This document shows positions 33,832 through 42,997 of a stretch of 64,000 bases of DNA, piece by piece (positions within the stretch are counted from its first letter, which is position 1; the number at the start of each line of letters is the position of its first letter). Source of the DNA: Desulfovibrio sp. (GTDB lineage Bacteria > Desulfobacterota > Desulfovibrionia > Desulfovibrionales > Desulfovibrionaceae); NCBI GenBank assembly GCA_016208105.1, contig JACQYS010000029.1, forward strand, positions 1 to 64,000. Direction: 5' to 3'. Both the position numbers and the translations under genes were made by a program. The notes under the pieces are model-generated. The model was not told the origin of the DNA, did no database searches, and saw nothing but the letters and a program-made list of their open reading frames with translations.

Positions 33832-35883
33832 TTAATCAAACGTCTTCAACACGGCCAGGGCTCCATGACGGGGCGAGATCCAGGCGTTGCCGGAAAGCTC
33901 GACCAGCAATTCCACACTGTTTCCGAATGATTCTCCCTTCAGAGTCACGTTGCGCAGTCCCTTGTCCGTTACCGGCAAAGACGCCAGTACCCTGCCCTCC
34001 GCCCCAATGAGGGAGATTCGAACCGCGCTCCCGGGGTCCTTGGGGTCCAGGCGCACATCCAGGGCAGCCTCCACGTAGGGCGCGGCCTTGTCCGTCATGA
34101 GCGTAAAGCGCAGTATTCCCGGCCGGTTTCGGTCCAGAGGGGCAAAGCCTTCGGTCTCCTGGTGCAAGGTCGTTAGGTACACCGAAAGCACCCGCCCCTT
34201 GCCGTTTGACCAGCCTTTGCCGGAACCGTCCACAGCCGCCACCAGAGCGGCATTCGAGGGAGAATGGATTACATATTGATCCGCCTTCGCCTTTATGTCG
34301 TAGGAAATGGCGGCCGCATCGAGCACTGACTGGGGAAGAAACCCCCCGTAAAAGACCAGATGACCGAACTTTCTGTTGCGTATGTCAGAAACCAGGCCTG
34401 ACCCCTCACTTTTCCATAAACCCGTCTGTTCATAGAGCTGGGTTTCAATGCCATCGAAGAAGGTCACGGTCCGCCCTGGCTTCTCTCCCAGAAAGAGATG
34501 GCCGCCCTCCGTATTGACCAGGAGGGTTCCATCCATCCCCTGAAGCGTAGAGACGTCCGCCAGGGTGTTCTTGGGATGTCCTGAGGACGCATGCAGGCTA
34601 AGAAACAGCAGCGCGAACGCCAGGCCCTTGCCGTACGGTTTCGTCGCGGCCAGGGCGCCCGCCAGCAGGCCCGCGCAGAGCACCGCCGGAACCACTGAGC
34701 CGAAGGCGTAGTTGATGTCCGCTCCCCAGGATGCCAGGAGTTTCACCATGAAGGCGACATTGACCACGGTGAGAACCATGGGCAAGTCCCAACGTCTGTT
34801 CCAGATCGCCCAGGCCAGGTACCCTGCGGATAAAAGCCACAGGGTCCGGAACTGCTCCCACACCTGGCCAAGCCGGACCAGCAGGTTCTCGAGGGTTGAA
34901 ATCGATGCCAGGGACCCCATGAGCTTGGGATAGAGCACGATGTCGCGCAGGAAATAGCCGCCGCTCCACATCTCAAGAGCGCCTCCCAGGAGAGCGCTCA
35001 ACGCAATGCATGACAGACACATAAGAAAAGCCGGACGCCATCCTGCCCTGCCCTTTCCAGCAGCCCAGACAATACAGCCCAGAAGATACGGCAAGGTCTG
35101 CTGCTTGGTAAACAGGGCAAGGCACAGCGCGATGCCCGAGACCAGGGCCAGCCGCCCGCTCCTTTGCCGCTCCGGCGCGTTGCAGGAGCCCCAGAAGCAG
35201 GCGGAACCAGCCAAAGCCAAAAGCCATGCCAGCATGTCCGGCCGGGCGTGCAGGCTCCACTCTCCCAGAGCCGGGTCCAGCAGGAGAACGGCAAGCACCA
35301 GAAAGGCCGCGATACTTGAGCCGGTGAGACGATGGGCAAACATCACTGAAAGGGCAGCCAGGCACAAAAAGCTCGCCAGGCTCACCCATCTTCCGGCCCC
35401 GATGCCCCATCCGGCCAGCAAGGCCGCCCCAGCGGTAACGGCGTGGTAGACGGGGGGATAGATTGTGATCAGGTAGGGATGGGTTTCCAGGGAAGGATAG
35501 ATGTTCTGGCCGTGGGCAAGAAGCCAGGCTTTGACCGACTCGCGCCCTTCCATGGCATTGAGGGGAAAAAGCCTGGGGAGCACGTCCCGAACATCCTGCC
35601 AATACGCCTGGGTGAAGCCTGCCAGCAGCGCGAGCGCCAGCACCCAGCAGCAGTATTCCATTATCCGTGTTACGCCATTGAATATTCGTAGAATTCTTCG
35701 TTTGGCATCCGGAACAGAGGTGATTTTGAACGTGACTACCTTGAAACAAACCACGTTCACCATCAGGATGGCAAGGAGGATGCCTTGAAGGCGGATGTTG
35801 ATCCCGAGAGAGGAAAACACGGAGAATGCGGCGGCCGCGAAAGTAACGAGCGTGAGCAGCCGGGTGACAACGTTGCGGGACAT
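33832..35883 (-). CDS. GT-C type membrane glycosyltransferase-like protein
   Basis: I place the start at ATG 35883 (683 residues) because upstream codons overlap the divergent amidohydrolase gene. About ten or more TM helices fill residues 8-465. The first extracytoplasmic loop has RESVKAWLLAHGQNIYPSLE and IYPPVYHAV, the pattern of ArnT/PMT-like GT-C enzymes in which an acidic residue and YPP follow the first helix. The C-terminal 200 residues are a soluble, beta-rich domain. It probably transfers a sugar from a polyprenyl carrier on the periplasmic side; substrate unknown. Codon use is normal for the chromosome. Confidence 0.7.
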   Translation of the reverse strand: MSRNVVTRLLTLVTFAAAAFSVFSSLGINIRLQGILLAILMVNVVCFKVVTFKITSVPDAKRRILRIFNGVTRIMEYCCWVLALALLAGFTQAYWQDVRDVLPRLFPLNAMEGRESVKAWLLAHGQNIYPSLETHPYLITIYPPVYHAVTAGAALLAGWGIGAGRWVSLASFLCLAALSVMFAHRLTGSSIAAFLVLAVLLLDPALGEWSLHARPDMLAWLLALAGSACFWGSCNAPERQRSGRLALVSGIALCLALFTKQQTLPYLLGCIVWAAGKGRAGWRPAFLMCLSCIALSALLGGALEMWSGGYFLRDIVLYPKLMGSLASISTLENLLVRLGQVWEQFRTLWLLSAGYLAWAIWNRRWDLPMVLTVVNVAFMVKLLASWGADINYAFGSVVPAVLCAGLLAGALAATKPYGKGLAFALLFLSLHASSGHPKNTLADVSTLQGMDGTLLVNTEGGHLFLGEKPGRTVTFFDGIETQLYEQTGLWKSEGSGLVSDIRNRKFGHLVFYGGFLPQSVLDAAAISYDIKAKADQYVIHSPSNAALVAAVDGSGKGWSNGKGRVLSVYLTTLHQETEGFAPLDRNRPGILRFTLMTDKAAPYVEAALDVRLDPKDPGSAVRISLIGAEGRVLASLPVTDKGLRNVTLKGESFGNSVELLVELSGNAWISPRHGALAVLKTFD

Positions 35884-35961
35884 GGAGGGGAGTTTTCCCG
35901 TTTTTTCCAGGCCCTGCAAGCCAGAACTTGACTTCAGGCGCCCACATGGCATGACCGCCAG

Positions 35962-37281
35962 ATGCCACAGATGCCGAACACCTGCGACACCCTCATACGC
36001 GCCGGAACCCTCGTCACCCAGGACGCGGACAGGCGAATCCTGCCGGATGCCGGCATTGCCGTCACCAATGGCCAGGTAGACTCCCTGGGCCGCTGGCAGG
36101 ACTTCAGAGACTTTGAAGCCCGGGAAACCATCGATCTCTCGGAACACATCGTTCTTCCAGGGCTTGTGAACACCCACACCCACGCGGCCATGACGGTGTT
36201 TCGCGGCCTGGAGGACGACCTGCCCCTCATGGAGTGGTTGAACACCCACATATGGCCGGCCGAAACCAGGCTTTCTCCTGAAATCGTCTCAATGGGCACG
36301 GCCCTGGCCTGCGCCGAAATGCTGGCCACGGGCACCACGACATTCTGCGACCTCTACCTGTTCGAAAAGGCCATTGCCCGGACGGTCGACACCATAGGCA
36401 TGCGGGCCTTTCTCGGGGAAGGCGTCTTCGACACGCCCAACGCCTCCTACTCCACCGTGGACCAGGCATTCGAGCGGATTTCGGAGCTCGTCAGCTTCTG
36501 CGAGGACAAAGGCCTGGTCAAGCCGTGCCTGGTGGCCCATTCCGTATACGCAACAAGCCACAATTCGTTGGAGCGCCTGTCCGGCCTTGCCCGGGACTTG
36601 AGCCTTACCCTGACCTTGCACGCGGCCGAAACCACATCCGAAACAGCCATGTGCCTTGAACGGTTCGGCGCGCGGCCAGTGGGCATTCTGCAACGACTCG
36701 GCCTTCTCGCCCCGAACCTGCTCATAGCCCACGCCGTGGACGTGAGCGACGCCGAGATAGGGCTCATGGCCGCACATGGCGTCAAGGTGGCTCACAATCC
36801 GCGCAGCAACATGAAGCTGGCCTCGGGCATGGCCCCGGTGGCAGCCATGCGCTCAGCCGGGATCACCGTTGGCCTGGGAACCGACGGAGCGGCAAGCAAC
36901 AACGCGCTCAACATGTTCTCGGAATTAAACACCGCCGCCCTTCTGGCCAAAGTCCGCGACCTCGACCCCACCGCCCTGCCCGCACAGGCTGTGCTGGACA
37001 TGGCCACCACGCAGGGCGCGCTCGCCCTGGGCCAACGTGACATCGGAGCACTCGCGCCCGGCATGCAGGCGGACCTTATCGCCTTGGACGCGAACGTCGC
37101 GAACCTCAATCCTCTTCACAATCCCGTGTCCCATCTGGCGTACAGCGCCACTGGCCATGAAGTCCGCCTGACCATGGTGGCCGGGAAAACCCTCTACAGA
37201 AACGGCCGGTTCCACACCATTGACTACCAGGCCCTGCTCGGGGAGATGAATTCCGTCAGGAAATGGGCGCGCGGGTCTTGA
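35962..37281 (+). CDS. mtaD: amidohydrolase, methylthioadenosine/S-adenosylhomocysteine deaminase type
   Basis: The 439-residue metal-dependent deaminase has NTHTHAAMTVFRGLEDD (HxH metal motif), HAAET, LLIAHAVDVSDAEI, VAHNPRSNMKLASGMAPV and LGTDGAASNNALNMF (catalytic Asp), all in the order of the MtaD/SsnA group. It would convert methylthioadenosine or SAH to the inosine form. ATG 35962 and 35971 are both possible starts. Related enzymes deaminate 6-amino-6-deoxyfutalosine in menaquinone synthesis, and sequence alone cannot exclude this. The nearby mtnP and apt genes favour the methylthioadenosine reading. Confidence 0.85.
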   Translation: MPQMPNTCDTLIRAGTLVTQDADRRILPDAGIAVTNGQVDSLGRWQDFRDFEARETIDLSEHIVLPGLVNTHTHAAMTVFRGLEDDLPLMEWLNTHIWPAETRLSPEIVSMGTALACAEMLATGTTTFCDLYLFEKAIARTVDTIGMRAFLGEGVFDTPNASYSTVDQAFERISELVSFCEDKGLVKPCLVAHSVYATSHNSLERLSGLARDLSLTLTLHAAETTSETAMCLERFGARPVGILQRLGLLAPNLLIAHAVDVSDAEIGLMAAHGVKVAHNPRSNMKLASGMAPVAAMRSAGITVGLGTDGAASNNALNMFSELNTAALLAKVRDLDPTALPAQAVLDMATTQGALALGQRDIGALAPGMQADLIALDANVANLNPLHNPVSHLAYSATGHEVRLTMVAGKTLYRNGRFHTIDYQALLGEMNSVRKWARGS

Positions 37282-37366
37282 CAGTCCGCAAAGAATGATG
37301 AAAGAGAGCACGGTTCCAAACGACGTGAATCGTATCGCCCATTGGGCGTGAACGGAGGATAGATCA

Positions 37367-37603
37367 ATGAGCTATGTCGTGAACGGCGTTCAGTGCCAGC
37401 CCATCGTGGAAAAGTGCGAAGGCTGCGAGCGCACCAAAGAAGTCGAGGGAGCCAAGTACTGCTCCAGCTATCCGCTGCCCGAGCGCAAATGGTCGCACAG
37501 CGTGTGCAACTTCGCCACCCATGTGAAGGCCGAGAAGGACACCGGCGGCAAGATCAAGGTCAACCCGCTGAAGGCCTCCAAGCGCGCCGCCCGCGGACGT
37601 TAA
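37367..37603 (+). CDS. PxxKW family cysteine-rich protein
   Basis: The 78-residue protein has CQPIVEKCEGCERT, YCSSYPLPERKWSHSVCNFA and the basic tail NPLKASKRAARGR. The P-x-x-K-W segment (PERKW) and the spaced cysteines define this small family, found mainly in Desulfovibrionales; its function is unknown, though the cysteines suggest metal binding. GAGGAT precedes the ATG and a terminator follows, so it is a single-gene transcript. Its presence is one of the better clues to the host lineage. Confidence 0.88.
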   Translation: MSYVVNGVQCQPIVEKCEGCERTKEVEGAKYCSSYPLPERKWSHSVCNFATHVKAEKDTGGKIKVNPLKASKRAARGR

Positions 37604-37619
37604 GCCTCTCGTTTTCACC

Positions 37620-37650
37620 AGGCGGGAGCCGTCGGCTCCCGCCTTTTTCT
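37620..37650 (+). terminator. rho-independent terminator after the PxxKW gene
   Basis: AGGCGGGAGCC (37620-37630) pairs with GGCTCCCGCCT around a short loop, followed by TTTTCTTT. Confidence 0.9.
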
Positions 37651-37730
37651 TTGCGCCTTGCCAGCGCCCCCTGCAAAGGGCTACAGATCGCTCGACCCCA
37701 AACCCTTTGTGAGCAATACTTGGAGCCCCC

Positions 37731-38969
37731 ATGCTTCCCGGCATTCTTGAAAACATCGCGGCCAGCCGCGAGACCGTCATCGACCTGCAGAGAACCCTCG
37801 TCTCCATCCCGGCGGTAGGCCCAGACAACGGCGGCCAGGGCGAACGGGCCAAGGCCGACTACATGCTCGCCTGGCTTGCGGATCACGGCATCACCGACGT
37901 GGCCGAATACCAGGCCCCGGACAGCCGCGTCCCCTGCGGCCACCGCCCAAGCCTGAAGGCCGTCATCCCAGGCAAAGACACCTCCCGCACCTTCTGGGTG
38001 ATCTCCCACCTCGATGTGGTCCCCCCCGGAGACCTGTCCCTGTGGGCCACCGATCCCTTCACGCTCTCCGTGGAAGGCGACGTGCTCGTTGGGCGCGGCG
38101 TTGAGGACAACCACCAGGGAGTGGTCGCCTCGCTTCTGTTGGCCAAGGCCATTGTGGAGAACAAGGTCACGCCCCCCATGAACTACGGCATGCTCCTGGT
38201 GGCGGACGAGGAGAACGGCTCCAAATTCGGCCTGGATTGGCTCTTGAAGAACCATCCGGAAATATTCGGCAAGAATGACCTCTACCTCATCCCGGATTTC
38301 GGCATCCCCTCTTCCGAGATGGTCGAGATTGCCGAGAAAAGCATGCTCTGGCTGCGCATCACCCTTTCGGGCAAGCAGTGCCATGCCTCCTCGCCCGAGG
38401 AGGGCGTGAACACGCTGGTGGCCACTGCCGCCTTCATTCTCCGCCTGACCAAGCTCCACGACCGTTTCCCGGCCGTGAACGAGCTTTTCAAGCCGGCCAA
38501 CTCCACGTTCCAGCCCACCAAGAAGGAGGCCAACGTGGAGAACGTCAACACCATCCCCGGTCGTGACGTCTTCTACATGGACTGCCGCGTGCTGCCCCAG
38601 TACGAACTCGACGATGTGCTGGAGGCCGTCTACGAAATGGGCCGGGACATCTGCAAAACCTATGGCGTTACCGCCGAATACCACATCGTCCAAAAGGAAC
38701 AGGCCGCACCGGCCACTCCCAAGGACGCAGAGATCGTCACCAGGCTTCTTCCGGCCGTGCAGTCGGTCTATGGGGGGTCTCCCAGGCCCATGGGCGTGGG
38801 CGGCGGCACTGTCGCGGCGTATCTGCGCCGAGCCGGCCTGGACGCGGCGGTCTGGGCCACCTGGACCCCCAATGCGCACCAGCCCAATGAACGCTCGCTC
38901 ATAAAGTACAACATCGGCGACGCGCAGGTGATGGCCAAAGCGCTCTTCGACGGAGAGCCCAAGGCTTAA
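37731..38969 (+). CDS. M20 family metallo-hydrolase (peptidase/deacylase)
   Basis: The 412-residue enzyme shows the M20 pattern: FWVISHLDVVPPG (first metal ligand), VLVGRGVEDNHQGVVASLL (bridging Asp), LLVADEENGSKFGL (catalytic Glu pair), a dimerisation insert with QCHASSPEEGVNT, and the C-terminal MGVGGGTVAAYLR and NAHQPNERSL. The group includes ArgE/DapE-like amidases; the residue pattern does not fix the substrate. It has no signal peptide and is cytoplasmic. It is followed by mnmG in the same direction after about 120 bases. Confidence 0.88.
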   Translation: MLPGILENIAASRETVIDLQRTLVSIPAVGPDNGGQGERAKADYMLAWLADHGITDVAEYQAPDSRVPCGHRPSLKAVIPGKDTSRTFWVISHLDVVPPGDLSLWATDPFTLSVEGDVLVGRGVEDNHQGVVASLLLAKAIVENKVTPPMNYGMLLVADEENGSKFGLDWLLKNHPEIFGKNDLYLIPDFGIPSSEMVEIAEKSMLWLRITLSGKQCHASSPEEGVNTLVATAAFILRLTKLHDRFPAVNELFKPANSTFQPTKKEANVENVNTIPGRDVFYMDCRVLPQYELDDVLEAVYEMGRDICKTYGVTAEYHIVQKEQAAPATPKDAEIVTRLLPAVQSVYGGSPRPMGVGGGTVAAYLRRAGLDAAVWATWTPNAHQPNERSLIKYNIGDAQVMAKALFDGEPKA

Positions 38970-39087
38970 ACTGTGAAAACGCGCCACCAAGGCCCTGTGC
39001 TTGCGCCGCTTCAGGGTTCGCAGAGCCAGCAGCCCCTGGCTCGCGGGCGCGGCTTCTCCCCCTTGCCACAGGCCGCAACCTTCCAAA

Positions 39088-41010
39088 ATGACTGACCAGC
39101 CGCACCCTCTCCCGGTTCAAGGGCCAAGCCCGGCCAAGCTCCCCTTGCCAGCCCGTTTCGACCTCATAGTCGTGGGGGCCGGGCATGCTGGGTGCGAGGC
39201 TGCCATGGCCGCGAGCAAGCTGGGCCTCACCACGCTCCTCATCACCATAAACGTAGACCGCATCGGCCACCTTTCCTGCAACCCTGCCATCGGCGGTCTG
39301 GCGAAAGGGCACATGGTCAAGGAGATCGACGCGTTGGGGGGCATGATGGGCCTATGGGCGGACGCTGGGGGTATCCAGTTCCGCCAGCTCAACACCCGAA
39401 AAGGGCCCGCCGTGCGGGCCACGCGTGCCCAGATCGACCGGGACGCCTACATGCGGGTGGTCAAGCGCGACATATTCTCCCAGGCCAACCTGTGGGTCCG
39501 CCAGGATACGGCGGTCAGCATTTTGTCCGAAAACGGCCGGGCCTGCGGGGTGGTCACGGCCCTGGGCGAAAACCACCAGGCCGGCGCGGTCCTCTTGACC
39601 ACCGGGACCTTTCTTCAGGGGCTCATCCACGTCGGGTTGACCAATTTCCCAGGAGGCCGCCTGGGGGATCCCGCTTCCGTAGGGTTGTCCGAAAGCTTGC
39701 GCGGGCATGGCATTACGCTCGGGAGGCTCAAGACCGGCACTACCCCACGGCTCCTCAAGGATTCCATCGATTTTTCCAAAATGGCCATCCAGCCCGGGGA
39801 CGAGCCGCCCACGCCGTTCAGCTTCCGCTCTCCGGGCGTCCCCCTGCCTCAGCTGCCCTGCTGGCTCACCTACACCAACCAGGCCACCCACGAGGCCATC
39901 CGCGCGGGCTTCGACAGGTCCCCCCTGTTCACCGGCGTCATCAAAGGCACCGGGGCGCGCTACTGCCCCTCCATTGAAGACAAGGTGGCCAGGTTCCCGG
40001 AAAAGGATCGTCATCAGATCTTCATCGAGCCCGAAGGGCTGGATAGCCCCGAGGTCTACCCCAACGGCATACCCACCAGCCTGCCGTACGAAATCCAGAA
40101 GGCCATGCTGGCCACCATCCCCGGGTTGGAAAACGCCCAGATAGTACGGCCCGGTTACGCCATCGAATACGACTACTCGGACCCCACACAACTTAAAGCA
40201 ACACTTGAAACAAAGTCCTTGGCTGGCCTGTATTTCGCAGGCCAGATCAACGGAACATCCGGGTATGAGGAAGCAGCCGCCCAGGGGCTTTGGGCCGCGC
40301 TCAACGTGTACTGTTCACTCAGCGGCCGTCCGGCCTTCGTCCTTCGCCGGGACCAGGCCTACATGGCCGTGCTCGTGGACGACTTGGTCACCAAAGGCAC
40401 TTTGGAACCCTACCGCATGTTCACCTCGCGCGCCGAGCACAGGCTCCTGCTGCGCGAAGGCAACGCAGATTCCCGGCTCACCCCCGCCGGGCGGGAGCTT
40501 GGCCTTGTGGATGACGATCACTGGGAGATCTTCAGTGCCAGAGAGCGGGCAATAACCGCCGTGGTGGAAGAGCTGGAAACCATCCGCCTGCGTCCCGACG
40601 CGCCCACCCGGGATATATTGGCCGGCATGGGAGCCGCCATACCGGGCAAGTCCGTCTCCCTGGCCGAAATGCTACGCCAGCCTCAACTGTCCATCAAAGA
40701 CCTGGAGCCGCTTTGGCCCCAAGTAACGGCATTTTCGGATGAGGCCCTCCAGGAGGCCGAAACCATGGTGAAGTACGAGGGCTACCTCAAGCGCCAGGGG
40801 GAGCTGGCCGGAAAACTTGTTCGGTTGGAATCCCTGGAACTTCCGGCTGATATGAAGTATCAGGAGGTAGCCGGGCTTTCCCGTGAGGTTGTGGAGAAGC
40901 TCGGAACGGTACGCCCGCTCACTCTCGGGCAGGCTTCGCGGATCTCGGGCATCACCCCGGCCTCATTGGCCTGCCTTGAGATCCACCTGAAGAAGACCGG
41001 GCGATTATAA
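39088..41010 (+). CDS. mnmG: tRNA uridine-5-carboxymethylaminomethyl modification enzyme MnmG (GidA)
   Basis: I start at ATG 39088 (640 residues), close to the family length. MnmG with MnmE installs the cmnm5 group on wobble uridine 34. The FAD-binding motif [19 protein letters not shown] (28-46), [20 protein letters not shown], and [14 protein letters not shown] are diagnostic; the C-terminal helical domain that contacts MnmE follows. TrmFO lacks this C-terminal domain, so MnmG is preferred. The N-terminus is about 20 residues longer than in E. coli, and the start has no strong ribosome site. It heads the mnmG-to-minD forward run. Confidence 0.96.
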   Translation: MTDQPHPLPVQGPSPAKLPLPARFDLIVVGAGHAGCEAAMAASKLGLTTLLITINVDRIGHLSCNPAIGGLAKGHMVKEIDALGGMMGLWADAGGIQFRQLNTRKGPAVRATRAQIDRDAYMRVVKRDIFSQANLWVRQDTAVSILSENGRACGVVTALGENHQAGAVLLTTGTFLQGLIHVGLTNFPGGRLGDPASVGLSESLRGHGITLGRLKTGTTPRLLKDSIDFSKMAIQPGDEPPTPFSFRSPGVPLPQLPCWLTYTNQATHEAIRAGFDRSPLFTGVIKGTGARYCPSIEDKVARFPEKDRHQIFIEPEGLDSPEVYPNGIPTSLPYEIQKAMLATIPGLENAQIVRPGYAIEYDYSDPTQLKATLETKSLAGLYFAGQINGTSGYEEAAAQGLWAALNVYCSLSGRPAFVLRRDQAYMAVLVDDLVTKGTLEPYRMFTSRAEHRLLLREGNADSRLTPAGRELGLVDDDHWEIFSARERAITAVVEELETIRLRPDAPTRDILAGMGAAIPGKSVSLAEMLRQPQLSIKDLEPLWPQVTAFSDEALQEAETMVKYEGYLKRQGELAGKLVRLESLELPADMKYQEVAGLSREVVEKLGTVRPLTLGQASRISGITPASLACLEIHLKKTGRL

Positions 41011-41023
41011 CCCAGGTGCATAC

Positions 41024-42097
41024 ATGGTCGACCTGCAAATGACTCCGAACTTCCTCGCCTCGTTCAACGACTTCTTCACGAGGATGTTCGAGGACATTCT
41101 GGCCGGCCGGGTCACGCTTGAGTCGGTGATTCTGGTCGTGGCCTTCTTCGGCTGCTTTGCTCTGCTCACCACCTTCGCCTTTGTTTTTCAAAAAAAGCCT
41201 GTCGAGTTGATGCGCGACCACCCCATGACGTGGATTACCGATTACCGCCGCATCATGGAACTTCTCGACGCCGCGGTGGTCCAACGCAGCAAGATACGCG
41301 TGAGCTTCCACCGCGATCTGGGCGCGGCGCGCTCCACCGACGGCACCTTCATTGAAGTGAACAAGAACCAGGTGGTCCTGGAGATGTCCTCCATCAAGGC
41401 CATAAACCCGGCCTGGGTTGGCCGCACCCTGCAACTCCATTTCAGGCTCCGCTTGCCGGAACAGCCCAAGATTCAGACGAATTTCGGCTTCGTCTCGGAC
41501 ATTTTGTCCTACCAGCATGTCGAAGAGGACATCATCCATTTGAACGTCTCCCGGCCCTTGCGGCTGGAGCTCAACCAGAACCGGCTCCATTTACGGGTGG
41601 AACCGCCGGAGAAATACATCAAGAGCTTTTGCCTGTGGCCCGAAGAAACCGTTCGCCGCAACGCCGATCCCAAGGAACCCGACACCTGGGGCGCCCCTCT
41701 CTATTGCCTGGATTCCGGAGTGTCCCGCGACATTCGGTTGGAGAACATATCCGGAGGAGGCCTGCGCCTGGAGATCCTCCCCGAGGCGCTGCGGACAAAA
41801 GCGCACAAAATCACGCTGAACCAGCAATACTTCTGCCGGCTCACCTTGGCTTCGCCTGATCTTACGGATTTCACCACCCACTATGTTCTCACCCGGGTGC
41901 TCAAATGCTACGATGACTGTGATTCCAGGATCGACCTGTCCTTAGGGATGAATTTCGCCGGAGTCGGCGTGCCGTACGAGCCCCCCCTTACCGGGCTGCA
42001 ATGGCGCACCGTGAACCGGGATTTCGGCATCAGCGAACTCGACGATTGGGCCTACGAACTGCATCTGGAACTGTACCGTAACAAGGGTATCGTATAG
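41024..42097 (+). CDS. membrane-anchored PilZ-domain protein
   Basis: The 357-residue protein has one TM helix (about 33-55, VILVVAFFGCFALLTTFAFVF), a YcgR-N-like beta domain (about 85-185), and a PilZ domain beginning RLHLRVEPP (R-x-x-x-R) with LENISGGGLRLEI (N-x-S-x-x-G) about 60 residues later. Both c-di-GMP-binding motifs are intact. The spacing between them is unusual because of an insert with LYCLDSGVSRD. It begins 13 bases after mnmG. It may couple c-di-GMP to flagellar or envelope targets; the forward run later contains a GGDEF cyclase and a FlhG-like ATPase. Confidence 0.75.
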   Translation: MVDLQMTPNFLASFNDFFTRMFEDILAGRVTLESVILVVAFFGCFALLTTFAFVFQKKPVELMRDHPMTWITDYRRIMELLDAAVVQRSKIRVSFHRDLGAARSTDGTFIEVNKNQVVLEMSSIKAINPAWVGRTLQLHFRLRLPEQPKIQTNFGFVSDILSYQHVEEDIIHLNVSRPLRLELNQNRLHLRVEPPEKYIKSFCLWPEETVRRNADPKEPDTWGAPLYCLDSGVSRDIRLENISGGGLRLEILPEALRTKAHKITLNQQYFCRLTLASPDLTDFTTHYVLTRVLKCYDDCDSRIDLSLGMNFAGVGVPYEPPLTGLQWRTVNRDFGISELDDWAYELHLELYRNKGIV

Positions 42098-42142
42098 CGC
42101 GAGCCGCTTGCTGGCGGTACACGCCTATTCTGGAGGACGACG

Positions 42143-42997
42143 TTGGAAGAAGGATCGGAAGGACGATTTTGGAACCTGGTCAACAAATTCTTTCGCGGTC
42201 GAAACGACCTGCCCCTGGAGGAACTGATCCAGGCGGCCAAGGAAGATGGAGAAGTCGGAGATGACGACGCATCCGTACTGCTCAAGTTCTTGAAACTCGG
42301 AAAGAAGCAGGTGGCGGACATCATGGTGCCCCGCACGGACATAGTCTGTGCGGACGAGGAAGACGGCTTCCCCGAGGTCACCCGGCTCATCATAGAAAAA
42401 GGGCATTCCCGCATCCCCATCTACCGGGAAAACCGCGACCACATCATCGGCGTGGTTCACGCAAAGGACCTGCTGAAATACCTGGTGAACCCCCAGGCAA
42501 AGACACCGCCCGTGTCCTCGGTGATGCGAAAGCCCCTCTACATTCCGGAAACCAAGAACTTGAAGGACATGCTGGCCGAATTCCAGAAAGGCCGCATCCA
42601 TATCGCCATCTGCATGGACGAGTATGGCGGCACGTCCGGCCTGGTGACCTTCGAGGACGTGCTCGAGGAGTTCGTGGGCGAAATCGAGGACGAGCACGAT
42701 CCGACCCGGCCGGCGGAATACCAGGAGCTCGGTGACGGCAAACTCAAGCTCCACGGACGCTTTCCCCTGGAAGAACTGGCCGGACGCTTTGAAATAGATC
42801 TTTCCTCCGAGCAGGTCGAAACCCTCGGCGGCTACCTCTCGGAACTGGCCGGACGCGTGCCGCGCCAGGGAGATTCCTTCGAGGACGCCGGGTACCGTTT
42901 CACTGTCATCGAAGCCGACAGGCGCCAGGTGCGCTGGGTTCTGGCCGAACCGATTTCAGAGCCTGGAAGGGACAATGATCCGGCTCCTCCGGCCTAA
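42143..42997 (+). CDS. corC: CorC/HlyC-type CBS-domain protein
   Basis: It starts at TTG 42143 with GGAGG seven bases upstream; 284 residues. Two CBS motifs (about 65-185; ADIMVPRTDIVCADEEDGF and HIAICMDEYGGTSGLVTFED) are followed by the CorC_HlyC domain (about 200-275). These cytoplasmic proteins lack the DUF21 membrane domain and are linked to Mg/Co efflux and to membrane homeostasis. CorC is commonly next to lnt, as here: the two genes overlap by 23 bases, so they are translated together. Confidence 0.93.
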   Translation: MEEGSEGRFWNLVNKFFRGRNDLPLEELIQAAKEDGEVGDDDASVLLKFLKLGKKQVADIMVPRTDIVCADEEDGFPEVTRLIIEKGHSRIPIYRENRDHIIGVVHAKDLLKYLVNPQAKTPPVSSVMRKPLYIPETKNLKDMLAEFQKGRIHIAICMDEYGGTSGLVTFEDVLEEFVGEIEDEHDPTRPAEYQELGDGKLKLHGRFPLEELAGRFEIDLSSEQVETLGGYLSELAGRVPRQGDSFEDAGYRFTVIEADRRQVRWVLAEPISEPGRDNDPAPPA

